Source: Pseudoduganella plicata (GTDB lineage: Bacteria > Pseudomonadota > Gammaproteobacteria > Burkholderiales > Burkholderiaceae_D). Taken from it: 64,000 nt of DNA. Every line of letters starts with the position of its first letter. The first letter of the stretch is position 1. Under the pieces are notes generated by a model that was not told the origin of the DNA, searched no databases, and saw only the letters and a program-made list of their open reading frames with translations. Shown piece after piece: positions 43,750 to 56,554 of the stretch. The position numbers were made by a program, and so were the translations under genes. The stretch covers positions 4,154,001 through 4,218,000 of the forward strand of contig NZ_CP038026.1 in the NCBI RefSeq assembly GCF_004421005.1, in the 5' to 3' direction.

Positions 43750-45324
43750 ATGGGCTGGCTGCAAATACTGACGGGCCTGGACGACGGGGTCGCCGATTAT
43801 CCCTTCGGCCGCGGCGACATCGGGCGCTACCACGCGCTGGTCGCGCGCGCGGACGAACGCTGCCTGGATGGCCAGACGGCGCGCGACATGCTGCTGGACG
43901 ATTACGCCGACCGCCTGGGCCGCGAGACCAGCATCTTCGGCCGGCAGATGCTGCACCGGCGGCTGCGCGGGGGCGGCGATGGGGGGCGCGCGCGTGCGCT
44001 GCTGGGGGCGCCGGACCTGCTGGCACGCGTCGGTTCGATTTGCCGTCCCTTGCGCGCCGCCGAGACGGAGATCGCGGAGCACCTGTTTGGCGAAGCGCTG
44101 CCGCCTGCGCCGAAATGGGTGCGCTGGCTGTGGGTGCTGCCGGTGGCCTGGCTTGCCAGTATCGCGCTGGCGTTCATCCTGCCGCTGGGGTGGGTGGCGG
44201 CGGTCGCGTTGACGCTGGTGCTGGTGGCGATCCAGACGGCGTGGCACGAGCGCGCGCAGGAGTGGGACCGCGTGCTGCTGCCGTTGCGCACGATGCTGGA
44301 CGTGCACCATGCGCTGGGGCGGGAGCCGGACGAGGCCGGACTGCTGACGCCATTCGTGGCCGACGCGCCCGCCGCCGGAAAGCTGCGGCGCCGCTTCGAA
44401 CTGGCCCTGGGCGACCGCGTGCCCGGGCAACGCGAATACCGCGACTGGCTGCTGCAGGCGAACGTCAGGCGCTATTGCGCCACACGCGGCGCTTTGATGG
44501 CGCACCGCGATAACCTGCGCCGCAGCTTCGAGCTGGTGGCGGCGCTGGAAGCCGATTGCGCGCTGGCGCGCCACCTGCAAGGGCTTGAGCGGTTCTGCTG
44601 GGCAGAACCGGCGGGCCCGTTGACGTTGCAGGGTGTTGTCCATCCGCTGCTGGCGCAACCGGCGCCGGTGGACTTCGGACTGGCGCGGGAGGGCGAAGGC
44701 GCCTTTATCTCGGGTCAGAACGGCGTCGGCAAAAGCACGCTGCTGCGCACCGTCGGCATCAACCTGATCGCGGCACGCGCATTCGGCTTCTGCTACGCGG
44801 CGTCCGCACGCGTGCCATTGGTCCCCGTCCACGCCAGCATGCAGAGCGAGGACGCCATGGACAGCGGCGAGAGTCTCTATATGGCGGAGCTGCGCCGCGC
44901 CCGCGAACTGCTGGCGCTGGCCGCACAGGGCCCGGCCGTGTTCATCATCGACGAAATCTTCCGTGGTACCAATCACCTGGAGTCCGTGTCGGCGGCGACG
45001 GCCGTGCTGCACGCGCTGGCGCGACACCACGTGGTGATCGTGTCGTCGCACAACCTGGAGCTGGCGCCGCTGCTGCGCACCCAGCTGGCGCCATTCTGCG
45101 TGGAAGCCATCGAGGGCATGGTGCGCGTGCGCCCCGGTGTGCTGGTCGACACCAACGGCATCCGGCTGCTGGCGGGCAGCGGTTTCGATCCGGCGATCCA
45201 GCGCGATGCGGATATCGTGTTTGCTTGGCTCAGCCGGCATGCGCGGGGCGAGAATGCGGGGCCGCCGCCGGTGCTGACGCCAGAAAACCCGGGACAGATC
45301 CCTGTTTTGAGGCAACAAGCCTGA
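43750..45324 (+). CDS. Membrane MutS-like ATPase
   Basis: A 524-residue protein carrying only the MutS core and ATPase domains: Walker A GQNGVGKS at 322-329, Walker B VFIIDEIFRGTN and a late SSHNLEL switch. There is no mismatch-recognition domain. Two hydrophobic helices (about residues 122-160: LWVLPVAWLASIALAFILPL...) suggest membrane anchoring, as in some stand-alone MutS-related proteins of unknown role. AAAGGAC precedes the ATG. It is divergent from the exporter. Its last residues (after VLTPEN) are coded by a hairpin repeat. Confidence 0.85.
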   Translation: MGWLQILTGLDDGVADYPFGRGDIGRYHALVARADERCLDGQTARDMLLDDYADRLGRETSIFGRQMLHRRLRGGGDGGRARALLGAPDLLARVGSICRPLRAAETEIAEHLFGEALPPAPKWVRWLWVLPVAWLASIALAFILPLGWVAAVALTLVLVAIQTAWHERAQEWDRVLLPLRTMLDVHHALGREPDEAGLLTPFVADAPAAGKLRRRFELALGDRVPGQREYRDWLLQANVRRYCATRGALMAHRDNLRRSFELVAALEADCALARHLQGLERFCWAEPAGPLTLQGVVHPLLAQPAPVDFGLAREGEGAFISGQNGVGKSTLLRTVGINLIAARAFGFCYAASARVPLVPVHASMQSEDAMDSGESLYMAELRRARELLALAAQGPAVFIIDEIFRGTNHLESVSAATAVLHALARHHVVIVSSHNLELAPLLRTQLAPFCVEAIEGMVRVRPGVLVDTNGIRLLAGSGFDPAIQRDADIVFAWLSRHARGENAGPPPVLTPENPGQIPVLRQQA

Positions 45325-45398
45325 CCGCTGTCTCGCCGGCCTGCCTGCAACAGCCGAGTCCGTGACAGTTCTGGTGCCTGACCCCGATGTTGTCACGG
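45286..45398. repeat. Gene-end hairpin repeat, copy F
   Basis: AAAACCCGGGACAGATCCCT at 45,289 matches the left arm of copy A and runs through the stop codon of the MutS-like gene. A second inverted pair, CCGTGACA (45,360) and TGTCACGG (45,391), encloses GGTGCCTGACCCCGATGTT, the core shared with copies B and C. Confidence 0.7.
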
Positions 45399-45458
45399 GC
45401 CCGGCCGTGAGCCATCGCGCCTGGCCCCGGCGTCGTGCGGGGCTGTCCTGGATGATGC

Positions 45459-47243
45459 CTACCGCTTGCGCGCAGGCTTTTTCGCGATGATCTCGCGGCA
45501 GTCACCGCGCACGGTGGCGTTGTCGTAGTCCGTCCAGCCGTAGCTGTCGACGTAGCGCGTGTGCTTTTTCCAGGCGCCATTGACGAAGCTCCATTCGAGG
45601 CGGTCGTCGGGGTAGCGGATGTCGGCCACGTCGAGCAGCGTATGGAACATGTTTTCCGTGGCAAGCCGCGCCTTGCGGTGGCGCCGGAGTTCTTTTATTT
45701 TGTTCGGATAGCGTTCCTGGTACTGGTCCGAGTACCACATGAACGCGGGAACGCGGAATTCATATTGCGTGTTGTGGCCGTGGAAGGCGATGCGGCAGCT
45801 GCCGTCGTACAGCGTCTGGCCGTGGTCGGCCACGTACAGCAGGGCGGCCGGGCGCTGGGCCGCTTTCAGCTGGCCGATCACCTGGGCGAGAAACCAGTCG
45901 CTGTAGAGGATCGAATTGTCGTAGCTGTTATTCAGTTGCGGCTTGATCGCCAGATCCGTGTAGACCGGTTTGTCGATGCCGAACAGCGACGGCTGCCATT
46001 TGTCGAACGCCTTCGGGTGGCGCTGGCTGTAATTCCAGTGGCTGCCCAGCGAATGCAGCACGATCAGCTTTTTCGGCGATTTGTCCGCCAGCGCCAGGCG
46101 CAGCGGCTCGAACAGCACTTCGTCGAAGTTGGAGCGGTTGGTAAAGCCGCCCAGGTTGGTGAACTGTACGACATCGGCCTCGCGCGCGAACACGGAAACG
46201 GGCGTGTCGAACTTGCCGAACGAGATCTGGTTCGACAGCCACCAGGTTTTGAAGCCCGCTTCCTGATAGGCGTTGAGGAACGATTTCTCGCTGAACCCGT
46301 CCTCAAGGCTTTCGCGCGCGGGCTTGCGCGAGATGATGACGGGGACCGACAGGCGCGTGGCGGAGACGGACGTGATGACGTCCGCCAGCGGCACCACATT
46401 CGGCTCCTGCGACAGCAACGGGTTGGTGGGACGGGCGTAGCCGAACAGGCTCCAGCGGTCGCGCCGGGACGATTCGCCCAGCACCATGACGACCACTTCC
46501 GGCGTATCGTCGGGGCTGGCCTGGTGCGCGCCGAAGCGGAAGTTGCGGCTGGTTTCGTTCAGCGCAGCGAGATAGCGCCGCTCGCGGTAGAAGTCGTAAC
46601 CGCGCGCTACCAGGCCGAATGGCCACGAGCTGATGAAGGCATCGAAGCGGGCGGGCGGCTGGGCCCAGCGCGGCAGTGGCGGCAGGTGCAGGCCCGTCCG
46701 CTGCGCGCCTTTGTCCACGCTGGCCGAGGCGCTGGCGTTCTGTCCCGCATTGCCGAATTCCCAGCCGTAAGCGGCCAGCGCCGCAAACACGGCAATCAGG
46801 CCCAGCGCAACGAAGCGGGACGGTCCCGTCCATGCCAGATCCTGGCTCTGGCGCGCGGCCCGGAAGGCCGCCACCCACCACGCGGCAACGAGGGCCATGA
46901 CGAACAGCATCGTCCAGACTTTCCGGCCCAGGAACTCCATCGCCTCCATCGGACTGGTTTCGGCCAGGATGCCCAGGTGGTGCGTGGAGATGCCCTGACC
47001 ATAAAAGACCAGCAGATAGATCTCCGTGGGCAGCGCCATGAATGCGGGGATCAGCAGCCAGTGGAACCAGGCCGGGCGGCTGAACAGCGCCCATACCGCC
47101 GTCCACGCGACGATCTCGATGCCGAGGATGGGCCAGGCGGCCGGCACGGGTTTGCCGAGCAGGAAAGGGATATAGGGAACGCCGGACAGGGCCAGATAGC
47201 TCAGCAGGACGAACAGTGGGGCAGGGCGCAGCAGCGGTCGCAT
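45459..47243 (-). CDS. Phosphoethanolamine transferase-like sulfatase-fold protein
   Basis: A 594-residue inner-membrane enzyme. Residues about 1-180 hold four to five helices; the periplasmic domain starts with VMVLGESSRRDRWSLFGY, where the serine after E takes the place of the nucleophilic Thr of EptA-type enzymes. Metal-binding VADHGQ and HGHNTQYEFRVP blocks follow. It is nearest to the CptA/EptA family that adds phosphoethanolamine to lipid A or core sugars, affecting resistance to cationic peptides. The ATG at 47243 starts the first helix. Confidence 0.88.
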   Translation of the reverse strand: MRPLLRPAPLFVLLSYLALSGVPYIPFLLGKPVPAAWPILGIEIVAWTAVWALFSRPAWFHWLLIPAFMALPTEIYLLVFYGQGISTHHLGILAETSPMEAMEFLGRKVWTMLFVMALVAAWWVAAFRAARQSQDLAWTGPSRFVALGLIAVFAALAAYGWEFGNAGQNASASASVDKGAQRTGLHLPPLPRWAQPPARFDAFISSWPFGLVARGYDFYRERRYLAALNETSRNFRFGAHQASPDDTPEVVVMVLGESSRRDRWSLFGYARPTNPLLSQEPNVVPLADVITSVSATRLSVPVIISRKPARESLEDGFSEKSFLNAYQEAGFKTWWLSNQISFGKFDTPVSVFAREADVVQFTNLGGFTNRSNFDEVLFEPLRLALADKSPKKLIVLHSLGSHWNYSQRHPKAFDKWQPSLFGIDKPVYTDLAIKPQLNNSYDNSILYSDWFLAQVIGQLKAAQRPAALLYVADHGQTLYDGSCRIAFHGHNTQYEFRVPAFMWYSDQYQERYPNKIKELRRHRKARLATENMFHTLLDVADIRYPDDRLEWSFVNGAWKKHTRYVDSYGWTDYDNATVRGDCREIIAKKPARKR

Positions 47244-47392
47244 AGTCGATACGGTAAGAAAGTGCCCACCATTATCAATGCTTTTCCGGCGGACAGGCGT
47301 CACGCTCCGCCATCGGGGGAATCCCGGATGGCCCCGGCGCCTGGACCTGGCCCGCCCGCACGATGTCCTTGCCTAATTTATTTGCAAACCGG

Positions 47393-47421
47393 TTGACTGG
47401 GCTATGAACGACGTTTATACT
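47393..47421 (+). promoter_or_regulatory. Sigma-70 promoter of the str operon
   Basis: TTGACT at 47393 and TATACT at 47416 have 17 bases between, a near-consensus promoter. The leader to rpsL is about 200 bases, GC-rich with several short inverted repeats (for example CCCGGG near 47,588) and no gene. Confidence 0.85.
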
Positions 47422-47628
47422 CGCGAGTTCTCATTTTAGTCTGCGCGTGGTATACGCCGTTTCAGTACCGCATCAGATACGTACCTGAGCCGCTCCGTGT
47501 GGGTGGCTTTCGGCGCCTCCGGGCCCCGGATTACGTTGTCGCGCAGCGGAGAGACTGGTTTTAGCCCCGGGGCGGCGTGTTGCCGGGCCCGGGATGTCAA
47601 CAGCAGTAATTTTGTTGGATTTAGAACG

Positions 47629-48012
47629 ATGCCAACCATCAATCAATTGATTCGCAACCCACGTACCGCACTGGTCGTGAAGAGCAAATCGCCGGCACTT
47701 GAAAACTGCCCGCAAAAGCGTGGCGTGTGCACCCGCGTGTACACCACCACTCCTAAGAAGCCTAACTCGGCTCTGCGTAAAGTCGCCAAAGTGCGTCTGA
47801 CCAACGGTTTCGAAGTCATTTCGTACATCGGCGGTGAAGGCCACAACCTGCAGGAACACAGCGTTGTTCTGCTGCGCGGCGGTCGTGTCAAAGACTTGCC
47901 AGGTGTTCGTTACCACATGGTTCGCGGCTCGCTGGATACCCAGGGCGTCAAAGACCGTAAGCAGGCTCGCTCGAAGTACGGTGCGAAGCGCGCTAAAGCG
48001 GCCAAGAAGTAA
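47629..48012 (+). CDS. rpsL: 30S ribosomal protein S12
   Basis: A 127-residue S12 protein: [20 protein letters not shown] at the start, the conserved [17 protein letters not shown] loop with the lysine (PKKPNS) that streptomycin-resistance mutations change, and [17 protein letters not shown]. It lies in the decoding centre of the small subunit. The longer in-frame extension is untranslated leader. First gene of the str operon. Confidence 0.98.
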   Translation: MPTINQLIRNPRTALVVKSKSPALENCPQKRGVCTRVYTTTPKKPNSALRKVAKVRLTNGFEVISYIGGEGHNLQEHSVVLLRGGRVKDLPGVRYHMVRGSLDTQGVKDRKQARSKYGAKRAKAAKK

Positions 48013-48123
48013 TTCTTGCAATTTAATGAGTTGAGGCGGTCGCGAGGCCGAGTAAGTGGAAGGTCATGATGACCTCCGCGAGTGTCACAGAGGCACTCAA
48101 CTGAAGACAGGAAGGAAATAGAA

Positions 48124-48594
48124 ATGCCACGTCGTCGTGAAGTACCCAAGCGCGAAATTCTGCCGGATCCAAAGTTCGGTAACACCGAAGTCGCCAAATT
48201 CGTCAATGTTCTGATGCTGTCGGGCAAGAAGTCCGTTGCTGAAAACATCATCTACGGTGCATTCGACCATATCCAGCAAAAGTCCGGCAAGGACCCGCTG
48301 GAAGTGTTCGCAGCAGCGATCAACAACGCCAAGCCGATGGTGGAAGTCAAGTCCCGCCGCGTCGGTGGCGCAAACTACCAGGTGCCGGTTGAAGTGCGTC
48401 CAGTGCGCCGCCTGGCCCTGTCGATGCGCTGGCTGCGTGAAGCTGCCAACAAGCGCAGCGAAAAATCCATGCCACAACGCCTCGGCGGTGAGCTGATGGA
48501 AGCTGCGGAAGGCCGCGGCGGCGCGATGAAGCGCCGTGACGAGGTGCACCGTATGGCAGAAGCGAACAAGGCGTTCTCGCACTTCCGCTTCTAA
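48124..48594 (+). CDS. rpsG: 30S ribosomal protein S7
   Basis: A 156-residue S7 protein ([40 protein letters not shown]). It nucleates the 30S head and in many bacteria represses the str operon. GGAAGGAAATAG precedes the ATG. The 111 bases after rpsL hold short inverted sequences that may be the S7 regulatory site. Confidence 0.98.
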   Translation: MPRRREVPKREILPDPKFGNTEVAKFVNVLMLSGKKSVAENIIYGAFDHIQQKSGKDPLEVFAAAINNAKPMVEVKSRRVGGANYQVPVEVRPVRRLALSMRWLREAANKRSEKSMPQRLGGELMEAAEGRGGAMKRRDEVHRMAEANKAFSHFRF

Positions 48595-48601
48595 AAATTC
48601 C

Positions 48602-48618
48602 GGCCGGAATATCCGGCC
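48602..48618 (+). other. Short perfect hairpin after rpsG
   Basis: GGCCGGA and TCCGGCC pair perfectly across three bases, eight bases after the rpsG stop. No T run follows, so it is more likely an RNA-processing or stability element than a terminator. Confidence 0.5.
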
Positions 48619-48699
48619 TTATCTGTTGTTCAAGCCGGGCACATTTTTGGTTGAAAAAATGCTGCTCGGTTTTGTCCATTAAAAGATTTAGGATTAATT

Positions 48700-50805
<2,106 letters not shown>

Positions 50806-50816
50806 TAATCTGTAGC

Positions 50817-50863
50817 AAAGGGACTTCGGTCCCTTACCGGCCTGGGGCAATCCTCCAGGCCGG
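50817..50863 (+). other. Two hairpins between fusA and tuf
   Basis: AAGGGAC-TTCG-GTCCCTT (50,818-50,834) and CCGGCCTGG/CCAGGCCGG (50,837-50,863) stand side by side without a T run. They may be transcript-processing or partial attenuation sites separating fusA from the highly expressed tuf. Confidence 0.55.
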
Positions 50864-50897
50864 ACAACCTTAAATCAAAGTACTAAGGAAGAATAAA

Positions 50898-52088
<1,191 letters not shown>

Positions 52089-52144
52089 TCGATGCCAGGG
52101 TGTCGCTGATCGTCACTTCGGCGATTAAGCGATAGCAGTACAGG

Positions 52145-52173
52145 GCGGGACCGTGCTATCATGCCGGTCCCGC
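52145..52173 (+). other. Inverted repeat between tuf and rpsJ
   Basis: GCGGGACCG and CGGTCCCGC enclose 11 bases that include TATCAT. It has no T run. It could be a processing stem for the tuf transcript or part of the rpsJ leader structure. Confidence 0.45.
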
Positions 52174-52285
52174 TCAGTTGTAAATGGCCTTACCGTTGTT
52201 TGCAGCCTTGCGCAGTACCCGTTTTGCATGACCTTACACATTGCCGGCGCATCCCTGCCCGGTTCGTTCTTTTTAAGGAATTAGC

Positions 52286-52603
52286 ATGTCCACCCCGAAT
52301 CAAAAGATCCGCATCCGCCTGAAGGCATTCGACTACAAACTGATCGACCAGTCCGCACTGGAAATCGTTGACACCGCCAAGCGCACCGGCGCCGTGGTCA
52401 AAGGTCCGGTTCCACTGCCGACCCGTATCCAGCGTTTCGACGTGCTGCGTTCCCCGCACGTCAACAAGACGTCGCGCGACCAGTTCGAAATCCGTACGCA
52501 CCAGCGCCTGATGGACATCGTGGATCCAACCGACAAGACCGTTGACGCGCTGATGAAGCTGGACCTGCCAGCTGGCGTGGACGTCGAAATCAAACTGCAA
52601 TAA
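52286..52603 (+). CDS. rpsJ: 30S ribosomal protein S10 (NusE)
   Basis: A 105-residue S10: [40 protein letters not shown], and [16 protein letters not shown]. Besides its 30S role it is NusE, which joins antitermination complexes. AAGGAATTAGC precedes the ATG. Unusually it is followed by a strong terminator and then by foreign genes, not by rplC. Confidence 0.98.
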   Translation: MSTPNQKIRIRLKAFDYKLIDQSALEIVDTAKRTGAVVKGPVPLPTRIQRFDVLRSPHVNKTSRDQFEIRTHQRLMDIVDPTDKTVDALMKLDLPAGVDVEIKLQ

Positions 52604-52613
52604 TCGATTCGCG

Positions 52614-52671
52614 TCGGACGGCTTTGCCGTCCGCCCAGAAAACCGGAACCCGAGGGTTCCGGTTTTTTTTT
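52614..52671 (+). terminator. Double hairpin terminator after rpsJ
   Basis: CGGACGGC-TTT-GCCGTCCG is followed by AACCGGAACCC-GAG-GGTTCCGGTT and nine T. The second stem is a strong intrinsic terminator that would uncouple rpsJ from everything downstream. Confidence 0.92.
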
Positions 52672-52852
52672 GGCCTAGCTGCTGTGGACAACGCATATTC
52701 CTATGCGGGACTAAATAAAATATGGTCGGCAGTGGGCGGCGCCGAACTTCCACCAATCACTGCCGCAAAAACGCAACACAACGGCGACTGAACCTGTCTT
52801 ATTTGCAAAACCTTTTGATAACGCCGCAGCTCCTGTGAGAAATTATTGATGG

Positions 52853-52871
52853 CTGTTACAAGATGTAACAG
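52853..52871. promoter_or_regulatory. Perfect palindrome upstream of the TonB receptor gene
   Basis: CTGTTACA-AGA-TGTAACAG lies 33 bases before the start codon. It fits an operator for a dimeric repressor or activator. A TTGATA box at about 52,814 may be the -35 of the promoter. The regulator is unknown. No other gene lies in the ~300 bases after rpsJ. Confidence 0.55.
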
Positions 52872-52903
52872 CGCACAACTCATAAAATCCGGGAGCGATA
52901 CGC

Positions 52904-55792
52904 ATGCAGTTAACTTTGAAGAAAAGTGTTGTTGCGGTAGCGATGACACTCGCCACGCCGGCCATTCTGGCCCAGCAAACGGCGCCGACCCAGCCATCCC
53001 AGACCGTGTACATCACGGGCTCCAACCTGAAGCGCGTCGACAAGGAGGGCACGTCGCCCGTCCAGGTCGTGACCGCGCAGGATATCAAGGATACCGGCGC
53101 GCAGACCGTGCAGGAACTGATGCGTTTCGTGCCTGCGATCGGCTCCGACAGCAATTATGACTCCACCGACGGCGGTTTCTCACGGGGCGTCTCGACAGCT
53201 TCGCTGCGCGGACTCTCATCCACCTCGACACTGATCCTGTTGAATGGACGCCGCATGACACCGTCGGCGTATGCCGACCCGAACGATGGCAACTCAACGC
53301 TGTACGACCTGAACAGCATCCCCGTAACGGCCCTGGACCGCATTGAAATCCTCAAGGACGGCGCCTCCGCCGTGTACGGTTCCGATGCCATTGGCGGCGT
53401 CATCAATTTCATCACGAAGAGCAACTATCAGGGCGCGGAACTGGCCGCACGGGCCAGCGCGAACGACGACGGCGAGTTCGCCCGCCGCGGTGTCAGCGCA
53501 GCATGGGGCAAGGGCGACCTGGAGACCGACGGTTACAACGTGTTCGTCACCGCCGACATCTCCAAGCGCGACCGCACCGCACTGCGCGACGCGACCGATA
53601 TCGCCTTCGCCCAGTATCAGCAGCTGAACGGGCGCTTCGCCACGCCTTACGGCAGCCAGATTTCCCAGTACCCGACGTTCTATCGCGAGAGCAGCCCCGG
53701 CTCCAGGAACTTTGGCGTCAGCCGCGCCAACGCCGCCGACAGGCTGCGCACGACGCTCGGCTGCGACCCGTCGGAACAGCTGGTGGGCACCACTCAGATG
53801 GGCTTCCCCGCCACGAGTGTCTGGGTTGGCCGCACGTTCTGCAACTACGACGCTACCCGTTTCCTCGAAGCGCAAAGCGAGGGCGACGATGGTGTGCTGA
53901 TGAGCCGTGGCGTGCTCAAGCTCGGCACGAACACGCGGGCGTTTGCGGAGGTGGCCTATGGGCGCTCGAAGCGTACCTATACCAGCACGCCCATCACGCT
54001 CGGCCAGTCATCGGTCAATAATTTCACGGCCACGGGGGTGGCGGATCCGTTCCAGGCAATCCTTGAAATCGGCCACCCGGACAATCCGTTCCCGAACGCG
54101 CGGGCGTCCGTCGGCTACCGCTTTGCCAACCTGCGCGGCGGCACCGAGGTCATCAACAAGAACGCCCGCCTGCTGGTGGGCGCGGAAGGGGAGTTCGGTC
54201 GCTGGACCTGGGACACGGGACTGCTGTGGAACCGCTCCGAGAAAGAAGACACCTACTTCGATCGCCTGTACCTGCCAACCTTGCGCAAGCTAAACTCTGG
54301 TACCACGCTGGCGCAGCTGGCGGCCGATCCGACGATTTCGCAGGATGTCACCAACGCCGGACGGGCCTCCATCGTCCAGTGGGATGCAAAAACCCGCACG
54401 CAGTTCGGCGAACTGCCCGGGGGCGCCATCGGTCTGGCGCTGGGCGTCGAACTGCGCCGCGAGAAAATCGAGCTCGACCCGACCCCGGCGCTTGCCGCCG
54501 GCGATATCTACGGGCTCGTGAACTCCATCATCGATGGCGAGCGCGATGTGAAGTCGGCATTCGTCGAACTGCGCACGCCGCTGCTGAAAAACCTCGAGCT
54601 GGATTTTGCCGGCCGTGCCGACAAATACCCTGGCATCAAGACGAATTACGTACCGAAAGTGGGTGCGAAGTGGACGGCGTTCGACGGTCTCGCGTTCCGC
54701 GGTACCTATGCCAAAGGCTTCCGCGCGCCGGCACTGGTGCAGGTGACGCCGGGTGGCTCGCAGGTGTTCCTGCGCGATATCTTCGACCGGCGCCGCTGCG
54801 AGGTGGATGAGCGCACGCCGAAGCCGGGCGCGACGGAGGTGGATTGCGCCAAGTCCGCGGCGGGCACGGGCGGCGCCAACCCCGATCTGGTACCGGAAAA
54901 ATCGCGCAGCTACTCGTTGGGCCTGATCTATTCGCCCAACAACAACCTGGAGGTCGTGATCGATTACTTCCGCATCCGCAAGGAAGGCGAGGTGGTGCAG
55001 GGCTCCGCATTTGAAGCGATCAAGAACGAGGACCGCACCCCCGGGAACGTCGTGCGCGATCCGAACCCCGCCAACTGGGTAACGGACGCCGCTGGCAACC
55101 CGGTCCCGAATACGGGGCCGCTGCTGATGGTCAAGCTGCCGTGGGAAAACCAGGGCTCGACTGAAGTGCGCGGCATCGACTTCGATGTACGGCACCGTGC
55201 CAGGATGGGCGAGTGGGGCGGCCTCAGCACTAAATTGAATGGCACCTACATGACGCACTACTCGCTGGCGCAGCATCCGGGCGACATCGAACATAACGTC
55301 GTGGGTGCGCAGTCCGGACTGTACGACTGGAATCTCTCCAGGACGCTTTACACGCCGCGGTTGAAGTTCAACCTGGCCACGACGTGGACGCGCGGCGACC
55401 ACGCGGTCAATGCATCGATGAACTACGTCGGGACGGTGTCGCTGAAACGCTATGTGAATGCGGACACGGTCTACGACCAGCCATTCTGCCATTACGGCAC
55501 GGCCAGACCGGACGATGCGGAACCGAATCGTGACGGAACGGTGCCGCTGTACGAGGAATACTATCCGGACTGCAAGATCGCGCACTGGATCACGTTCGGC
55601 CTGGGCTATACGTACACGGGCTTCAAGAACCTGACGCTGAACCTCAACATCCAGAACGTGTTCGACAAGCGCGCGCCATATGATCCGGGCCAGGGCATCT
55701 CGACCTCGTTCCTGCCGCTGGATGGCTACAACGAAGGGCTGCACAACAACCGCGGCCGCTACTTCGCGCTGAGCGCCCGGTACACATTCTGA
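52904..55792 (+). CDS. TonB-dependent receptor inserted in the S10 region
   Basis: A 962-residue receptor: signal peptide (LKKSVVAVAMTLATPAILAQ), plug domain (VYITGSNLKRVDKEGTSPVQ, LRGLSSTSTLILLNGRRMTP, IEILKDGASAVYGSDAIGGV), and a long barrel ending YFALSARYTF. This class, with the VYITGSN plug start, is common among receptors for oligosaccharides or peptides. The ligand is unknown. It sits between rpsJ and rplC, where ribosomal genes normally continue without interruption. Confidence 0.93.
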   Translation: MQLTLKKSVVAVAMTLATPAILAQQTAPTQPSQTVYITGSNLKRVDKEGTSPVQVVTAQDIKDTGAQTVQELMRFVPAIGSDSNYDSTDGGFSRGVSTASLRGLSSTSTLILLNGRRMTPSAYADPNDGNSTLYDLNSIPVTALDRIEILKDGASAVYGSDAIGGVINFITKSNYQGAELAARASANDDGEFARRGVSAAWGKGDLETDGYNVFVTADISKRDRTALRDATDIAFAQYQQLNGRFATPYGSQISQYPTFYRESSPGSRNFGVSRANAADRLRTTLGCDPSEQLVGTTQMGFPATSVWVGRTFCNYDATRFLEAQSEGDDGVLMSRGVLKLGTNTRAFAEVAYGRSKRTYTSTPITLGQSSVNNFTATGVADPFQAILEIGHPDNPFPNARASVGYRFANLRGGTEVINKNARLLVGAEGEFGRWTWDTGLLWNRSEKEDTYFDRLYLPTLRKLNSGTTLAQLAADPTISQDVTNAGRASIVQWDAKTRTQFGELPGGAIGLALGVELRREKIELDPTPALAAGDIYGLVNSIIDGERDVKSAFVELRTPLLKNLELDFAGRADKYPGIKTNYVPKVGAKWTAFDGLAFRGTYAKGFRAPALVQVTPGGSQVFLRDIFDRRRCEVDERTPKPGATEVDCAKSAAGTGGANPDLVPEKSRSYSLGLIYSPNNNLEVVIDYFRIRKEGEVVQGSAFEAIKNEDRTPGNVVRDPNPANWVTDAAGNPVPNTGPLLMVKLPWENQGSTEVRGIDFDVRHRARMGEWGGLSTKLNGTYMTHYSLAQHPGDIEHNVVGAQSGLYDWNLSRTLYTPRLKFNLATTWTRGDHAVNASMNYVGTVSLKRYVNADTVYDQPFCHYGTARPDDAEPNRDGTVPLYEEYYPDCKIAHWITFGLGYTYTGFKNLTLNLNIQNVFDKRAPYDPGQGISTSFLPLDGYNEGLHNNRGRYFALSARYTF

Positions 55793-55972
55793 CGTGGCCG
55801 GCAAACGGCGGGGGCAGGGGCCGTCGCCGTCCGGAGTAGCCGGCCTGGCCACCCCCGCAGGCTGAGGCCCCGTTCGAATGGGCGGGGTCAGCGCAGCCCG
55901 AGGGCCCTCTGTTGGCTTCTCGCCGCGGATCGTCAGGACGCGCGGTCCTCGGCAGCATCAGGGGAATATACC

Positions 55973-56440
55973 TTACACCGGTTTGTTCAGCATCAGCCAG
56001 AAAATGACGACCAGTGCGCTGAACGCCGGAATGCCCAGTACGAACCATAGCTTGGCATAGCGCCAGTACAGCGCGGGCAGCGCAGTGCCACTGGTATCGG
56101 CGACGCGGGCGATATCGCGCATGCGGATCTGCAGCCAGACGACCGGCAGCCAGCAGACGCCCGCCAGCAGGTACAGTGCGACCGACCACAGGATCCATGC
56201 GCTGGACAACGGATACCCGGCCAGCCAGATCATGGCGAAGCCCGTCACCGGCTGCAGGATGACGGCCGGCGTCGTGAAGACATAATCGGCCAGCACCGTA
56301 CGTTCCGTCACGATGCGGATGGCCCGCACGTCGCCCGTACGGTCGGTGATCCATTTGAAGAACGCGATACCCATGCCGGTGCCGAACAGAACAGTCGAGC
56401 TGAGTACGTGCAGCAGTTTCAAAAGCATGTAAGCGGTCAT
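55973..56440 (-). CDS. DUF2269 family membrane protein
   Basis: A 155-residue protein with four hydrophobic helices and the DUF2269 pattern (LLKLLHVLSSTVLFGTGMGI at the start, then RTVLADYVFTTPAVILQPVT). A conserved histidine in the first helix hints at a haem or metal role in some relatives, not proven. The ATG at 56440 is fixed by the first helix. It overlaps no gene and is divergent from the following serine-hydrolase-like gene. Confidence 0.85.
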   Translation of the reverse strand: MTAYMLLKLLHVLSSTVLFGTGMGIAFFKWITDRTGDVRAIRIVTERTVLADYVFTTPAVILQPVTGFAMIWLAGYPLSSAWILWSVALYLLAGVCWLPVVWLQIRMRDIARVADTSGTALPALYWRYAKLWFVLGIPAFSALVVIFWLMLNKPV

Positions 56441-56554
56441 GATGCGATTATCGCATTGCGGCGCCATCAATCCATCGGCAACGGTGCGCGCGCACCGGCA
56501 GCACGGCAGGTGGCGGGTACAATGTGCCATCGTGTTCTCGCAGGCTTGCCCGTG

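Noticed and set aside
47422..47628. Possible riboswitch or attenuator in the rpsL leader
   Set aside because: GC-rich inverted repeats are present but no recognised RNA class could be assigned by eye.
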